Source of the DNA: Elusimicrobiota bacterium | Lineage (GTDB): Bacteria > Elusimicrobiota > Elusimicrobia > 2-01-FULL-59-12 > JACPXA01 | DNA length: 18,602 nucleotides | Direction: 5' to 3' | Assembly: GCA_016196785.1 (NCBI GenBank) | Contig: JACPXA010000095.1 | Location: 1-18,602, forward strand | Part shown: in pieces, positions 6,850 through 14,053 of the stretch | Layout: every line of letters starts with the position of its first letter | How positions within the stretch are numbered: position 1 is the stretch's first letter | Made by a program: the position numbers and the translations under genes | The notes under the pieces: model-generated | The model's database searches: none | What the model saw: only the letters and a program-made list of their open reading frames with translations | Told to the model about the DNA's origin: nothing

Positions 6850-6924
6850 TGGTCGGGCGGCCGGATTCGAACCGGCGACCTCATGGTCCCGAACCATGCG
6901 CGCTGCCAACTGCGCTACGCCCCG
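6850..6924 (-). tRNA. tRNA-Pro(CGG), one base short in the acceptor 3' strand
   Basis: The minus strand folds as a tRNA: acceptor 5' CGGGGCG, D arm GCGC/GCGC, anticodon stem CATGG/CCATG with loop TTCGGGA (anticodon CGG, G37 as expected for proline), T arm GCCGG TTCGAAT CCGGC, and encoded CCA (6852-6850). The acceptor 3' strand is CGCCCG instead of the expected CGCCCCG, so one 5' G must bulge or the stem has six pairs. The neighbouring tRNA-Pro(GGG) has the full CGCCCCG. This is a real degeneration or a one-base error. Confidence 0.85.
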
Positions 6925-6943
6925 TCTCTGTCGCGCCCTCGTT

Positions 6944-7076
6944 CCTTCGCTCCGCTCAGGAGCCTCGGGCCTGGAGGCCGGTCCTCCGAAGGAATTGCTT
7001 CGGACCGGCGCTCCACAAGGGGGGCTCTGCCCCCCATTCTTCGTCGCTCGCTTTCCACCTCCGGTGGTCGCTCGCT
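6944..7076. repeat. Cluster of hairpins and short repeats between pcm and tRNA-Pro(CGG)
   Basis: Several separate structures lie here. CCTTCGCTCCGCTCAGG at 6944-6960 resembles the repeat at the hflX end. CCGGTC/GACCGG (6978-6983 with 7003-7008) encloses CGAAG/CTTCG (6987-6991 with 6998-7002). A 7-pair stem GGGGGGC-TCT-GCCCCCC spans 7019-7035. CCACC-TCC-GGTGG (7055-7067) is flanked by two copies of TCGCTCGCT (7044-7052 and 7068-7076). None is followed by a T run on either strand, so none is a standard terminator. They may stabilise or process the pcm-tRNA transcript. Confidence 0.5.
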
Positions 7077-7142
7077 GAACCCCCCGGAGAGGAATTCTTA
7101 CATCGTCCACTAAAGCGATTCTAACATAGGGCCCCGACGACT

Positions 7143-7808
7143 TCAAGGATGAGGCGCCTCGCCGATCAATGGGACGAACACGCAGCCACAGATTTCCCGC
7201 TGCGTCCAGCCCTTGCTGTGGCGTTCGACTGCCAAGAGGGTCTGTTGCTGTCGGTCCCCCACGGGGATCACCAGGACTCCTCCCTCTTTGAGTTGCGTGT
7301 ACAAGGCCGGCGGGACTATCGTCGCTCCCGCGGTGACCAGGATTCGATCGTAGGGCGCCTGAGGGAGATATCCCTGCACCCCATCGCCCGTGATGACCTC
7401 GACGTTTCGGTATCCCAGTCGCGCGAGGCGTTCTTTGGCCTGCATGGCGAGCTCCGGGATACGTTCTAGGGAGACAATCGAACCCGTCAGCTCAGCCAAC
7501 ACGGCCGTTTGGTAGCCGGAGCCCGTTCCTACCTCGAGGACCTGTTCGGTTCCCTGGAGATTGAGCAGTTCGGTCATGAGCGCCACCATGTACGGTTGAG
7601 AGATCGTCTGCTCAAAGCCGATGGGGAGGGGGCGGTCGCTGTACGCATCGTCAGGAAGCGCCGGATCAACGAAATAGTGGCGGGGGACGGTTCCCATGAC
7701 CGCGAGCACGGCGGGGCTTTGGATTCCCCGGGCCCGCAGTTGTTCCTCCACCATCCGTTGACGCTGCTCAGCCCACTCCTCGGATGTTCCAGAAGGGTTC
7801 AAAGACAT
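7143..7808 (-). CDS. pcm: Protein-L-isoaspartate O-methyltransferase
   Basis: This 221-residue enzyme uses S-adenosylmethionine to methylate L-isoaspartyl residues in aged proteins so they can be repaired. Typical segments are PRHYFVDPALPDDAYSDRPLPIG, QTISQPYMVALMTELL (the acceptor loop), and the SAM-binding LEVGTGSGYQTAVLAEL. The C-terminus CVFVPLIG is also standard. The start is ATG 7808: it keeps the conserved EQRQRMVEEQLRARGI helix, while the much longer frame upstream lies within the acyltransferase gene. It overlaps that gene by 41 bases. The link to the nearby RpoS-like gene matches the stress-survival role known for Pcm. Confidence 0.95.
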   Translation of the reverse strand: MSLNPSGTSEEWAEQRQRMVEEQLRARGIQSPAVLAVMGTVPRHYFVDPALPDDAYSDRPLPIGFEQTISQPYMVALMTELLNLQGTEQVLEVGTGSGYQTAVLAELTGSIVSLERIPELAMQAKERLARLGYRNVEVITGDGVQGYLPQAPYDRILVTAGATIVPPALYTQLKEGGVLVIPVGDRQQQTLLAVERHSKGWTQREICGCVFVPLIGEAPHP

Positions 7809-8643
7809 ACCATTGCTCAGGATAGCGTTGGAGATACCGTTCCAAGATGGCCGCAAACCCGTTGGCGAGTTCTTGAATCGCCTGGGGACCTTGCCCCGAA
7901 GGGACCAGCGGCGGTTCAACGATCCCAACATAGCGATTCCTCCCCGGCATTGACTTTTCGGTACGGAGCACAAAGGCGCACACGAGCGGAACCCCCCCGC
8001 GCGCGGCCAAGGCGAACGGCCCACGGGGAAGCCGTGCAGGCGCCCCGCAGAGCGACACGGAGATGCTCGCATCGCCCCAGAGACGATCCGCCGCGGTGGC
8101 CACGACCTGGCCAGCCTTCAAGGCCTGCCAGGCCGCCCAAGCGGCTTGCGCGCCAACGGGCACCCATCGAATCCATGGGGAGCGGGCGGCTGCAAACAGG
8201 CGCTCGACCGTGGGCGAGGGGTGCGGTTGGAAAACCACCGTGACCGGATATCCCCAGTGGGCAATCAACTCTGCTCCCAACTCCCAATGGCCTAAATGGG
8301 CGGTGACCACCATCGCTCCGCGTCCGTGTGGGACGGCCTGCTCGAAGCGGCTCCGAGCTTCCTGCCCGGCCGTCGCTATGAGCCGTGCCCGTTCCGTGTC
8401 ATCCCCACACAGGAAATCCGTCAAGTAACAGGCGAAGTGTCCTCCTACCTGCTTGAGGAGCGGCACCCCCGCAGGCTCTCCTTGCCCGGTGATCTGTAAG
8501 AGATTCTGGGCGACCGCCCAACGACTCCGACGGTGAAGTCCAGTCAAGAAACATCCGATGTGCCATGCCGCCCCTGAGCGGATCGTGGGAGGAAGGATGC
8601 GGCCGATGGTCCGGATCAAAGAGAACCCTAGCCCTCGTAACAC
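7768..8643 (-). CDS. LpxL/HtrB-type lysophospholipid (lipid A) acyltransferase family protein
   Basis: This 291-residue protein belongs to the bacterial lipid A biosynthesis acyltransferase family. The catalytic H-x4-E motif is His116-Leu-Gly-His-Trp-Glu121. Downstream ADRLWGD, the LCGAPARLPRGPFALAARGGVPLV segment and the tail YPEQWYVFEPFW are family hallmarks. The expected role is transfer of an acyl chain to a lipid A precursor or another lipid at the inner membrane. It starts at GTG 8643, 7 bases after the stop of the glycosyltransferase gene, so the two are probably co-translated. It may act on a glycolipid and not on lipid A. The N-terminal membrane helix is weak compared with E. coli LpxL. 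Confidence 0.8.
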   Translation of the reverse strand: MLRGLGFSLIRTIGRILPPTIRSGAAWHIGCFLTGLHRRSRWAVAQNLLQITGQGEPAGVPLLKQVGGHFACYLTDFLCGDDTERARLIATAGQEARSRFEQAVPHGRGAMVVTAHLGHWELGAELIAHWGYPVTVVFQPHPSPTVERLFAAARSPWIRWVPVGAQAAWAAWQALKAGQVVATAADRLWGDASISVSLCGAPARLPRGPFALAARGGVPLVCAFVLRTEKSMPGRNRYVGIVEPPLVPSGQGPQAIQELANGFAAILERYLQRYPEQWYVFEPFWNIRGVG

Positions 8644-8650
8644 TTAGAAC

Positions 8651-9865
8651 TTAGTGACCATGCGGCAGAGTTCCGGAGGTCAACGAGGGAGGAATCGGGG
8701 AAGCATGGGGCGGGACCGCGTTCACCGTTGCAAGGATCAGGTCAACCGCCGTATAGGCGGCTCGTGGACGGGCAACCAGGGCAGCCCGATTCGCCATCCG
8801 CTGGAGCCGTTCAGGGCGTTGGAGGAGGTGTTGGACCAAGTGGACCAACTCCTCTACGGAGTTTGCGCGTTCCGCAACCCCTTGCCGAAGCAGGTAGCGG
8901 GCGTTCCGTTCTTCTTGGCCTGGGATGGGGTTGGTGATGATCATGGGCAGCCCCTTCGCCATGGCCTCAGACGAGGTCATCCCTCCAGGTTTTGTCACGA
9001 TCAGATCGGCGGCATCCATAAACCGGGGGATTGACTGGCTGTAGCCCAAGATGCGCACCCGACGATCCCGGCCCAATCGCTGTCTCAACTCCCGGTACAG
9101 GGAACGATTCAATCCGGTCACCACCAGACACTGGATCCCGAGCGGGTCGTCTCGCAGAGCGGACAGCGTTTCACTCATGGGCCCGAGTCCTTGGCTCCCC
9201 CCCATGAGCAGGACCGTGGGACGATCACTATCGAGATGAAGCCGCAGTCGGGCTTCCTTCTTTGGCATGACGGTGAGAAAGCGGGGGCTGATCGGGATGC
9301 CCGTGACGGCGATGCGCTGCGGCCTGATCCCTCGTCGCACCATGTCCCGTTTCACCTCGTCCGAGGCGACGAGGTAGAGGTCCACCTCAGGATACAGCCA
9401 GTAGGAGTGAACCGCATAGTCGGTAATGATGGCGATGAAAGGCAGAGAGAGTTTCCCTCGCCGTTTCTGTGCGGCGATCACGGAGGCGGGGACCGCCTGC
9501 GTGCAGACCAGGACGCTGGGCTTCCATTGTTGGAGCAGCCGTTCGACCTTCGGGGAGTTCATAATGTTCAACAGGTCTCGGAGTTCTCGGGTCGCCGCCT
9601 CGACGTCTGGATTGTCGTACAGGTATTCCCAGATTTGGGGGGTATGTTTCAGGATCTCGATGTAGGCTCGAGCCACGAGCCGCCCAATGAGGGGGTAGGC
9701 GTAGGTGAAGGAATCAACCCCGTGGGTGGCGATGGACGGCGCACAGTCGGCCAGGGCCTCTCGGATCGCATCGGCGGCCCGCTGATGCCCAGAGAACGCG
9801 GAGATATAGAGAAACAGGATGCGATTCGCCAAAAGTCGTTCTTGTGCGTACGGGGTCAAAAACAT
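8651..9865 (-). CDS. GT28-family MGDG synthase-like diacylglycerol glycosyltransferase
   Basis: This protein of about 404 residues belongs to the MGDG synthase/UgtP group, which adds a sugar from a UDP donor to diacylglycerol at the membrane. The N-terminal lipid-acceptor domain begins ILFLYISAFSGHQRAADAI and has the DSFTYAYPLIG and IITDYAVHSYW segments. The nucleotide-sugar domain has VLLMGGSQGLGPM, then DLIVTKPGGMTSSEAMAKGLP and NPIPGQEERNA. The ATG at 9865 uses the discriminator base of the upstream tRNA, so tRNA 3' processing would destroy it. TTG 9832 (MANRILFLYIS) is then the likelier working start. The C-terminal proline-rich tail (about 20 residues) is not conserved. With the acyltransferase next door it suggests a glycolipid-modifying pair. 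Confidence 0.8.
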   Translation of the reverse strand: MFLTPYAQERLLANRILFLYISAFSGHQRAADAIREALADCAPSIATHGVDSFTYAYPLIGRLVARAYIEILKHTPQIWEYLYDNPDVEAATRELRDLLNIMNSPKVERLLQQWKPSVLVCTQAVPASVIAAQKRRGKLSLPFIAIITDYAVHSYWLYPEVDLYLVASDEVKRDMVRRGIRPQRIAVTGIPISPRFLTVMPKKEARLRLHLDSDRPTVLLMGGSQGLGPMSETLSALRDDPLGIQCLVVTGLNRSLYRELRQRLGRDRRVRILGYSQSIPRFMDAADLIVTKPGGMTSSEAMAKGLPMIITNPIPGQEERNARYLLRQGVAERANSVEELVHLVQHLLQRPERLQRMANRAALVARPRAAYTAVDLILATVNAVPPHASPIPPSLTSGTLPHGH

Positions 9866-9938
9866 CGGGGCGGTGGGATTTGAACCCACGACCACTCCCA
9901 CCCCAAAGGAGTGCGCTACCAGGATGCGCTACGCCCCG
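9865..9938 (-). tRNA. tRNA-Pro(GGG)
   Basis: The minus strand folds as a full tRNA: acceptor CGGGGCG/CGCCCCG, D arm GCGC/GCGC, anticodon stem CTCCT/GGGAG with loop TTGGGGT (anticodon GGG), T arm GTGGG TTCAAAT CCCAC, discriminator A at 9865. CCA is not encoded. It sits 15 bases after the merR stop and directly abuts the glycosyltransferase start, so it is probably cut out of a merR-to-pcm transcript. Confidence 0.95.
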
Positions 9939-9953
9939 CCTTTAATCGCCGCC

Positions 9954-10358
9954 TCATGCCTTGGTGAGGACCTTGTTCCGAGAGCGCAGGACCTCTAACA
10001 GTTCTCCGAGCTCTTGCTTGACTTCTTGGAGGAGTTCCAGGGCCGGCTGGGACTGTGCCAGTTCTAAGGGGAGTTGTTCTGGCCGACGCCGGCGTTCCTC
10101 GATCAGGTACCGTTTTGCCCCCGCGATGGTAAACCCTTGCTCGTAGAGAAGCCGTTTAATCTTGAAGATGAGTTCGATGTCCCTTTTGGTGTATTTTCGT
10201 TGCCCGGAAACCCGCCGCGCGGGGCGAAGCAAGCGAAAGGCAGATTCCCAATACCTGAGCACATACGGTTTGACCTGCGTGAACTGGCTGACCTCCCCGA
10301 TGGAGAAGAAGGTCTTGTCCGCAGGGATAAACTGCGTGACCTTGGTGACTTCAAGCAT
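9954..10358 (-). CDS. MerR-family transcriptional regulator
   Basis: This 134-residue protein has an N-terminal winged helix-turn-helix of the MerR type: FFSIGEVSQFTQVKPYVLRYWES (about 17-39), then SGQRKYTKRDIELI and LLYEQGFTIAGAKRYL. The C-terminus is a glutamate-rich coiled coil (about 95-134, ELLQEVKQELGELLEVLRS) suited to dimer formation, with no cysteine pair or metal site. It is the short subtype found next to ihfA and tRNA-Pro in Deltaproteobacteria, whose signal is unknown to me. The GGAG lies immediately before ATG 10358, an unusually short spacing, but no other in-frame start precedes the helix-turn-helix. Confidence 0.85.
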   Translation of the reverse strand: MLEVTKVTQFIPADKTFFSIGEVSQFTQVKPYVLRYWESAFRLLRPARRVSGQRKYTKRDIELIFKIKRLLYEQGFTIAGAKRYLIEERRRRPEQLPLELAQSQPALELLQEVKQELGELLEVLRSRNKVLTKA

Positions 10359-10390
10359 CTCCTGTATTCAACCAAAAAAGTGATTGGAAA

Positions 10391-10690
10391 TCAATGACTT
10401 TCGTTTTTCAGAATGGGCGTTAGCGGAGGGCTTAAGAGAAGATCTTTAGAGGGCTTGAATTTAATCGCGCGCCGGGGAGGAATCAACACCGGCTCGCCAG
10501 TCCGTGGGTTCCTAGCCTTTTTGGGTTTACGAAGTTTCAGATGGAAGCTGCCGAACCCCGACACCACGACCTTGTCGCCTTGGCGGAGCGCCTGCCGCAT
10601 GGTGCTGAAGACCTGATCAACCGCCTGGGAAGCTTCCTGTTTGGTACTGACAACCTTTGAGACCGCTTCAATGAGGTGTGCTTTGTTCAT
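10391..10690 (-). CDS. ihfA: HU/IHF-family DNA-bending protein (IHF alpha-like)
   Basis: This 99-residue nucleoid protein has the HU/IHF fold: two N-terminal helices (MNKAHLIEAVSKVV, QAVDQVFSTMRQAL), then GDKVVVSGFGSFHL and the beta-arm RNPRTGEPVLIPPRRAIKFKPSKDL, with the Pro that intercalates into DNA. It bends DNA and assists transcription and recombination. It is called IHF alpha-like because merR and tRNA-Pro follow, as with ihfA in related genomes; HU cannot be excluded. Its ATG overlaps the gpsA stop (ATGA), implying coupled translation. Confidence 0.85.
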   Translation of the reverse strand: MNKAHLIEAVSKVVSTKQEASQAVDQVFSTMRQALRQGDKVVVSGFGSFHLKLRKPKKARNPRTGEPVLIPPRRAIKFKPSKDLLLSPPLTPILKNESH

Positions 10691-11712
10691 CCCTTGCCCT
10701 CCGCTCGCTCTTGTTCGAAATGTGCGGCCCGAGCCATGAGATCATGGATGGAGGCTCGAACCGGCTTCTGTTCGTAGAGGACCTGATAGACCTCGCTGAT
10801 CAACGGACACTTGAGCTGGCGTTGATGGATCACCCGAAAGGCGGCCTTGGTGGTCCTCAGGCCCTCAACCACCATGACCATCTGCTTCAAGGCGCCCTCG
10901 ATCGTCTGCCCCCGTCCGATCAGTTCCCCGAATTGCCGATTCCGCGAGTGCTTTGAGATGCAGGTAACGATGAGATCACCCATCCCAGTGAGGCCGAAGA
11001 AGGTCTTGCCCTGGCCTCCTAACGCCTCCCCCACCCTCGCCATTTCGTTCAAGCCGCGCGTCATCAGCGCGGCCTTCGTATTGTCCCCAAACCCCAAGCC
11101 ATCGCAGGCTCCACAGGCAATGGCAAAGATGTTCTTCAGCGCGCCGGCCACCTCGGTGCCGATAACGTCCAAGCTGAGATAGACCCGGAATCGTTCGGTA
11201 AAGAAGAGCCGCTGGACACGTTCCGCCGCGGATTCCACCGTCGCCGCTGCGACCACTGCCGTCGGCAGGCCTTGGCTGACCTCTTCGGCATGGCTCGGTC
11301 CAGAGAGGACCGCCACCTGGTCCCGCAACTGCGGGAAATGCTCGAGGATCACCTCGGTCATCCGCTTGAGGGATCCTTCCTCAAGACCTTTGGAGACGCT
11401 GACGACGAGGGGATCTTTGGGGAGCGCCTTGAGCTCACGGATGCGTTGGAAGGTGGAGCGGACAAAGTGTGAGGGCGTCGCGGAGATCACCGTGGAACAG
11501 TCTGCGAGGGTCGCGGCGATGTCGGAAGAGATGACAATCGCCGGCGGGATCGCTAACTGCGGGAGAAAGCTGAGACGTCGTGTTTGGGCTAGTTGCTGGG
11601 CCTGTTGGGGATCAAACTCCCAGAGCCGAACCTCGTGGCCGTTGGCGTGGAGGAGCGACGCCAAGGTTGCCCCCCAGGAGCCGGCGCCCAGCACACCAAT
11701 CGTTTCAGGCAC
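10687..11712 (-). CDS. gpsA: Glycerol-3-phosphate dehydrogenase [NAD(P)+]
   Basis: This 341-residue enzyme reduces dihydroxyacetone phosphate to sn-glycerol 3-phosphate, the backbone for phospholipids. The nucleotide-binding VLGAGSWGATLA is at residues 7-18. VSVSKGLEEG, VLSGPSHAEEV, and the catalytic/substrate segment ALKNIFAIACGACDGLGFGDNTKAAL follow, along with the GLTGMGDLIVTC loop. It starts at GTG 11712 behind GAGAGGA. It lies 9 bases downstream of plsY, so the product of GpsA and its consumer PlsY are made from one operon. The stop overlaps the start of the HU/IHF gene. Confidence 0.97.
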   Translation of the reverse strand: MPETIGVLGAGSWGATLASLLHANGHEVRLWEFDPQQAQQLAQTRRLSFLPQLAIPPAIVISSDIAATLADCSTVISATPSHFVRSTFQRIRELKALPKDPLVVSVSKGLEEGSLKRMTEVILEHFPQLRDQVAVLSGPSHAEEVSQGLPTAVVAAATVESAAERVQRLFFTERFRVYLSLDVIGTEVAGALKNIFAIACGACDGLGFGDNTKAALMTRGLNEMARVGEALGGQGKTFFGLTGMGDLIVTCISKHSRNRQFGELIGRGQTIEGALKQMVMVVEGLRTTKAAFRVIHQRQLKCPLISEVYQVLYEQKPVRASIHDLMARAAHFEQERAEGKG

Positions 11713-11721
11713 GGGGTCCTC

Positions 11722-12342
11722 TCATGAGGGCCGTCGCCACTGGAAGCGCGGCTCTTCACCACGCCGGAGCCGTTGCAGATTGGGAATGTGCCGCCCAACC
11801 ACCAGTCCGGCGGCGACTACGGCAAAAAGGCGGAGCGCCCACGGACTCCCAAACCCCCATGCCGCGAGCGGCAACGCCGTCGCCGCCACGACTGAACCGA
11901 CGGAGACGTAACGGGTGAGACAGAACGTCAACACGAACACAGCGAGCGCCACACCGCAAGGAATGGGTAACAGCGTCAAGCACACCCCGACGGAAGTGGC
12001 AACGCCTTTCCCCCCTCGGAGCCCTAAAAACGGCGTCCAATTATGGCCAGTGATCGCTGCCAACCCTGCCAGTATGGGAAACCAGGGCGACGATCCATCC
12101 CCTGTTTGGGCGAGAAGGACCGCCACCACCCCCTTGCCGATATCAACCGCGAGCGTGGCGGCCCCCGGCCCTTTCCCTAATACTCGAAATACGTTGGCCG
12201 CGCCGGGGTTCCCTGACCCATGCTGACGGATGTCCAGCCCCTTGAGCCATTGGCCCATGAGGTAGCCCGTCGGGAGAGCCCCAACCAGATACGCTCCGAG
12301 GATGACCCCCAGCCGAACCCCCCAAGCAATCCCCGGGCTCAT
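11722..12342 (-). CDS. plsY: Glycerol-3-phosphate acyltransferase PlsY
   Basis: This 206-residue inner-membrane enzyme with about five membrane helices transfers an acyl group from acyl phosphate to glycerol 3-phosphate, the first step of phosphatidic acid synthesis. The three family motifs are present: GALPTGYL, HGSGNPGAANVFRVLG, and GHNWTPFLGLRGGKGVATS. ATG 12342 overlaps the pgsA-like stop by four bases (ATGA) and fits the family start. The longer frame from 12438 adds residues inside the upstream gene. Confidence 0.95.
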   Translation of the reverse strand: MSPGIAWGVRLGVILGAYLVGALPTGYLMGQWLKGLDIRQHGSGNPGAANVFRVLGKGPGAATLAVDIGKGVVAVLLAQTGDGSSPWFPILAGLAAITGHNWTPFLGLRGGKGVATSVGVCLTLLPIPCGVALAVFVLTFCLTRYVSVGSVVAATALPLAAWGFGSPWALRLFAVVAAGLVVGRHIPNLQRLRRGEEPRFQWRRPS

Positions 12343-12860
12343 TCCAAATGTGACAGGCGACGATTCCCCAGGTAGATGTAGTCCAGCAAGGAGATGATAC
12401 TCACGGCCACCATGAGATGGAGCAACCCCGCGGACCACAGGGGCGGCAGCCGGAACAACAGGGCGACCGCTGCCACCATTTGTAGGATGGTCGTCATCTT
12501 ACCCAAGAAGCGGGGTTGTACCTTGGCGTTACTAGTCAGAATATAGATGATCGTCCATCCCAGTGCGATGAGAAGATCCCGTGAAAAGAGCACGACAAAG
12601 ATCCACAACGGGACGTGTCCCTGGAAGGTTAGGACCAGGAAGGTTGCCACGAGGAGCAGTTTATCTGCGAGCGGGTCAAGGAAGCTCCCCAGGGGGGTCC
12701 GCTCGCCCCGCCAGCGGGCGAGGCTTCCATCGAGGGCGTCGCTGGCGATTGACAGACAGAAGATCAACCGCGCCCACCCATCGTGGTGATGCAGCAAGGC
12801 GATGACCAACAAGGGAACCGCGATCACCCGCAAGACGGTGATCTTGTTCGCCAGCGTCAT
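12339..12860 (-). CDS. pgsA: CDP-alcohol phosphatidyltransferase, PgsA-like
   Basis: This 173-residue integral membrane enzyme has the CDP-alcohol phosphotransferase signature D-G-x2-A-R-x8-G-x3-D-x3-D, seen as LDGSLARW...PLGSFLDPLADK (about 43-67). The likely reaction is CDP-diacylglycerol plus glycerol 3-phosphate giving phosphatidylglycerol phosphate. Its neighbours GpsA and PlsY support a phospholipid role. It has about five hydrophobic segments. ATG 12860 overlaps the hflX stop by four bases. The exact alcohol substrate cannot be proved from sequence, since the same motif serves other enzymes of the family. Confidence 0.88.
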   Translation of the reverse strand: MTLANKITVLRVIAVPLLVIALLHHHDGWARLIFCLSIASDALDGSLARWRGERTPLGSFLDPLADKLLLVATFLVLTFQGHVPLWIFVVLFSRDLLIALGWTIIYILTSNAKVQPRFLGKMTTILQMVAAVALLFRLPPLWSAGLLHLMVAVSIISLLDYIYLGNRRLSHLE

Positions 12861-14026
12861 GCGGCTTGTCCTGAGCGAAGCCTGCCCTGAGCGGAGTCGA
12901 AGGGTCGAAGGGCCTGTCCAGCATGAGGCATGAGGTGTGCTGTGGAGTGGGACAACAGGTCGCTCGTCAACTCGTCAAGGCGCTGGAGTAAGTGATCCAC
13001 GCCGAGTCGCCGGGTCGCTGAGATGAGAAGCGCCCCATGGCGTTCCAGGGCATGGAGCACTTGGCTCGGCAGGAGGTCGATTTTATTGTATACCACGAGT
13101 TGGGGGATCTCAGAGACACCGAGTTCCTCGAGAACGTTCCACACGGTGGCCATCTGTACTTCATAGGCAGGGTTAGCGGCGTCCACGATGTGAAGCACCG
13201 CCTCCGCATGGGTGACCTCTTCCAGGGTTGCTCGGAACGCCGCCACCAGTTGATGCGGCAGCTTCCGGATAAACCCGACGGTATCGGTCAGCAAGATCAC
13301 CCGCCCTGAGGGGAGGCGTACCCGCCGCGTGGTGGGATCAAGGGTGGCGAACAGGCGATCATCGGTGTGGACAACCGGTTGACCGACTAAGGCGTTCAAG
13401 AGCGAGGATTTTCCCGCATTCGTGTAGCCCACGATAGCCATGGTGGGAATCCGAGTGGCCTCACGGCCAGCGCGCGCCCGCTCTCGGTGTTCGCGGATTT
13501 TGGCGATGGCGGTGTGCAGCCGGCCGATCCGCTGCCGAATCCGCCGCCGATCATATTCCAATTTCCGCTCCCCCGGTCCCCGGGTTCCGATTCCCCCAAC
13601 TTGCCCATCCAAGGTGGTCCCCAGCCCCGTGAGTCGAGGCAGAAAATATTCGAGCTGGGCAAGTTCCACTTGCAGGATCCCCTCCCGGCTTCTCGCCCGG
13701 CGGGCGAAGATATCGAGGATCAGCCGGGTGCGGTCAACAATCTTGACCTGGGCGATAGCCTCCAGGTTCCGTTGTTGAACCGGCCGCAGCTCATCGTCGA
13801 ACACCCAGCTCCGCACCCCCAAGGCGTTTGCCGTGTGGCGAAGTTCCTCGACCTTTCCACGGCCAATCAACGTTGCCGGGTCATACCGTGAACGACGTTG
13901 CACGACCTTCTCGGCCACCGTTCCGCCCGCGGTAGCGACCAGGCTCTCCAACTCAGCCAGCGACGCCTCAACCTCACGCCGCTCTTGAGCGGGGAACTGC
14001 GTCCCCACGAGGAGAACCTTTTCCAT
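12857..14026 (-). CDS. hflX: GTPase HflX
   Basis: This 389-residue ribosome-associated GTPase splits stalled ribosomes during stress. The N-terminal HflX domain (1-190) has DPATLIGRGKVEEL, FDDELRPVQQRNLE, DRTRLILDIFARRARSREG and GQVGGIGTRGPGERKLE. The G domain follows, with G1 GYTNAGKSS (200-208), DTVGFIRKLPHQLV (G3), NKIDLL (G4) and SATRRLG (G5). The last 16 or so residues (RPFDSAQGRLRSGQAA) are encoded by a dispersed repeat, not by conserved hflX sequence. ATG 14026 is only 27 bases from the native znuA start on the other strand. The ribosome site is poor; a TATAAT 8 bases upstream could give a leaderless message. Confidence 0.96.
   Translation of the reverse strand: MEKVLLVGTQFPAQERREVEASLAELESLVATAGGTVAEKVVQRRSRYDPATLIGRGKVEELRHTANALGVRSWVFDDELRPVQQRNLEAIAQVKIVDRTRLILDIFARRARSREGILQVELAQLEYFLPRLTGLGTTLDGQVGGIGTRGPGERKLEYDRRRIRQRIGRLHTAIAKIREHRERARAGREATRIPTMAIVGYTNAGKSSLLNALVGQPVVHTDDRLFATLDPTTRRVRLPSGRVILLTDTVGFIRKLPHQLVAAFRATLEEVTHAEAVLHIVDAANPAYEVQMATVWNVLEELGVSEIPQLVVYNKIDLLPSQVLHALERHGALLISATRRLGVDHLLQRLDELTSDLLSHSTAHLMPHAGQALRPFDSAQGRLRSGQAA
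12864..12912. repeat. Dispersed palindromic repeat spanning the hflX/pgsA junction
   Basis: The sequence contains CTTGTCCTGAGCGAAG followed by CCTGCCCTGAGCGGAG and TCGAAGGG twice. It belongs to the widespread 'CCTTCGACTCCGCTCAGG' repeat type, which I recognise from many genomes and which encodes FDSAQ-like peptides. It codes for the last part of hflX and reaches to within 4 bases of the pgsA start. A related copy occurs at 6944-6960 in the hairpin cluster. Confidence 0.6.
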
Positions 14027-14053
14027 GAGAAGGTATTATACTACAATCGTCTC
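14027..14053. promoter_or_regulatory. 27-base divergent spacer between hflX and the native znuA start
   Basis: The whole space between two divergent start codons is 27 bases. It holds an AT-rich box. On the minus strand TATAAT (14040-14035) lies 8 bases before the hflX ATG. On the plus strand TATACT (14037-14042) lies 11 bases before ATG 14054. No Shine-Dalgarno sequence sits at usual spacing for either gene, so leaderless or overlapping promoters are possible. I could not identify good -35 boxes or a Zur site. Confidence 0.35.

Noticed and set aside
7019..7035. GGGGGGC-TCT-GCCCCCC as a transcription terminator
   Set aside because: No T run follows on either strand.
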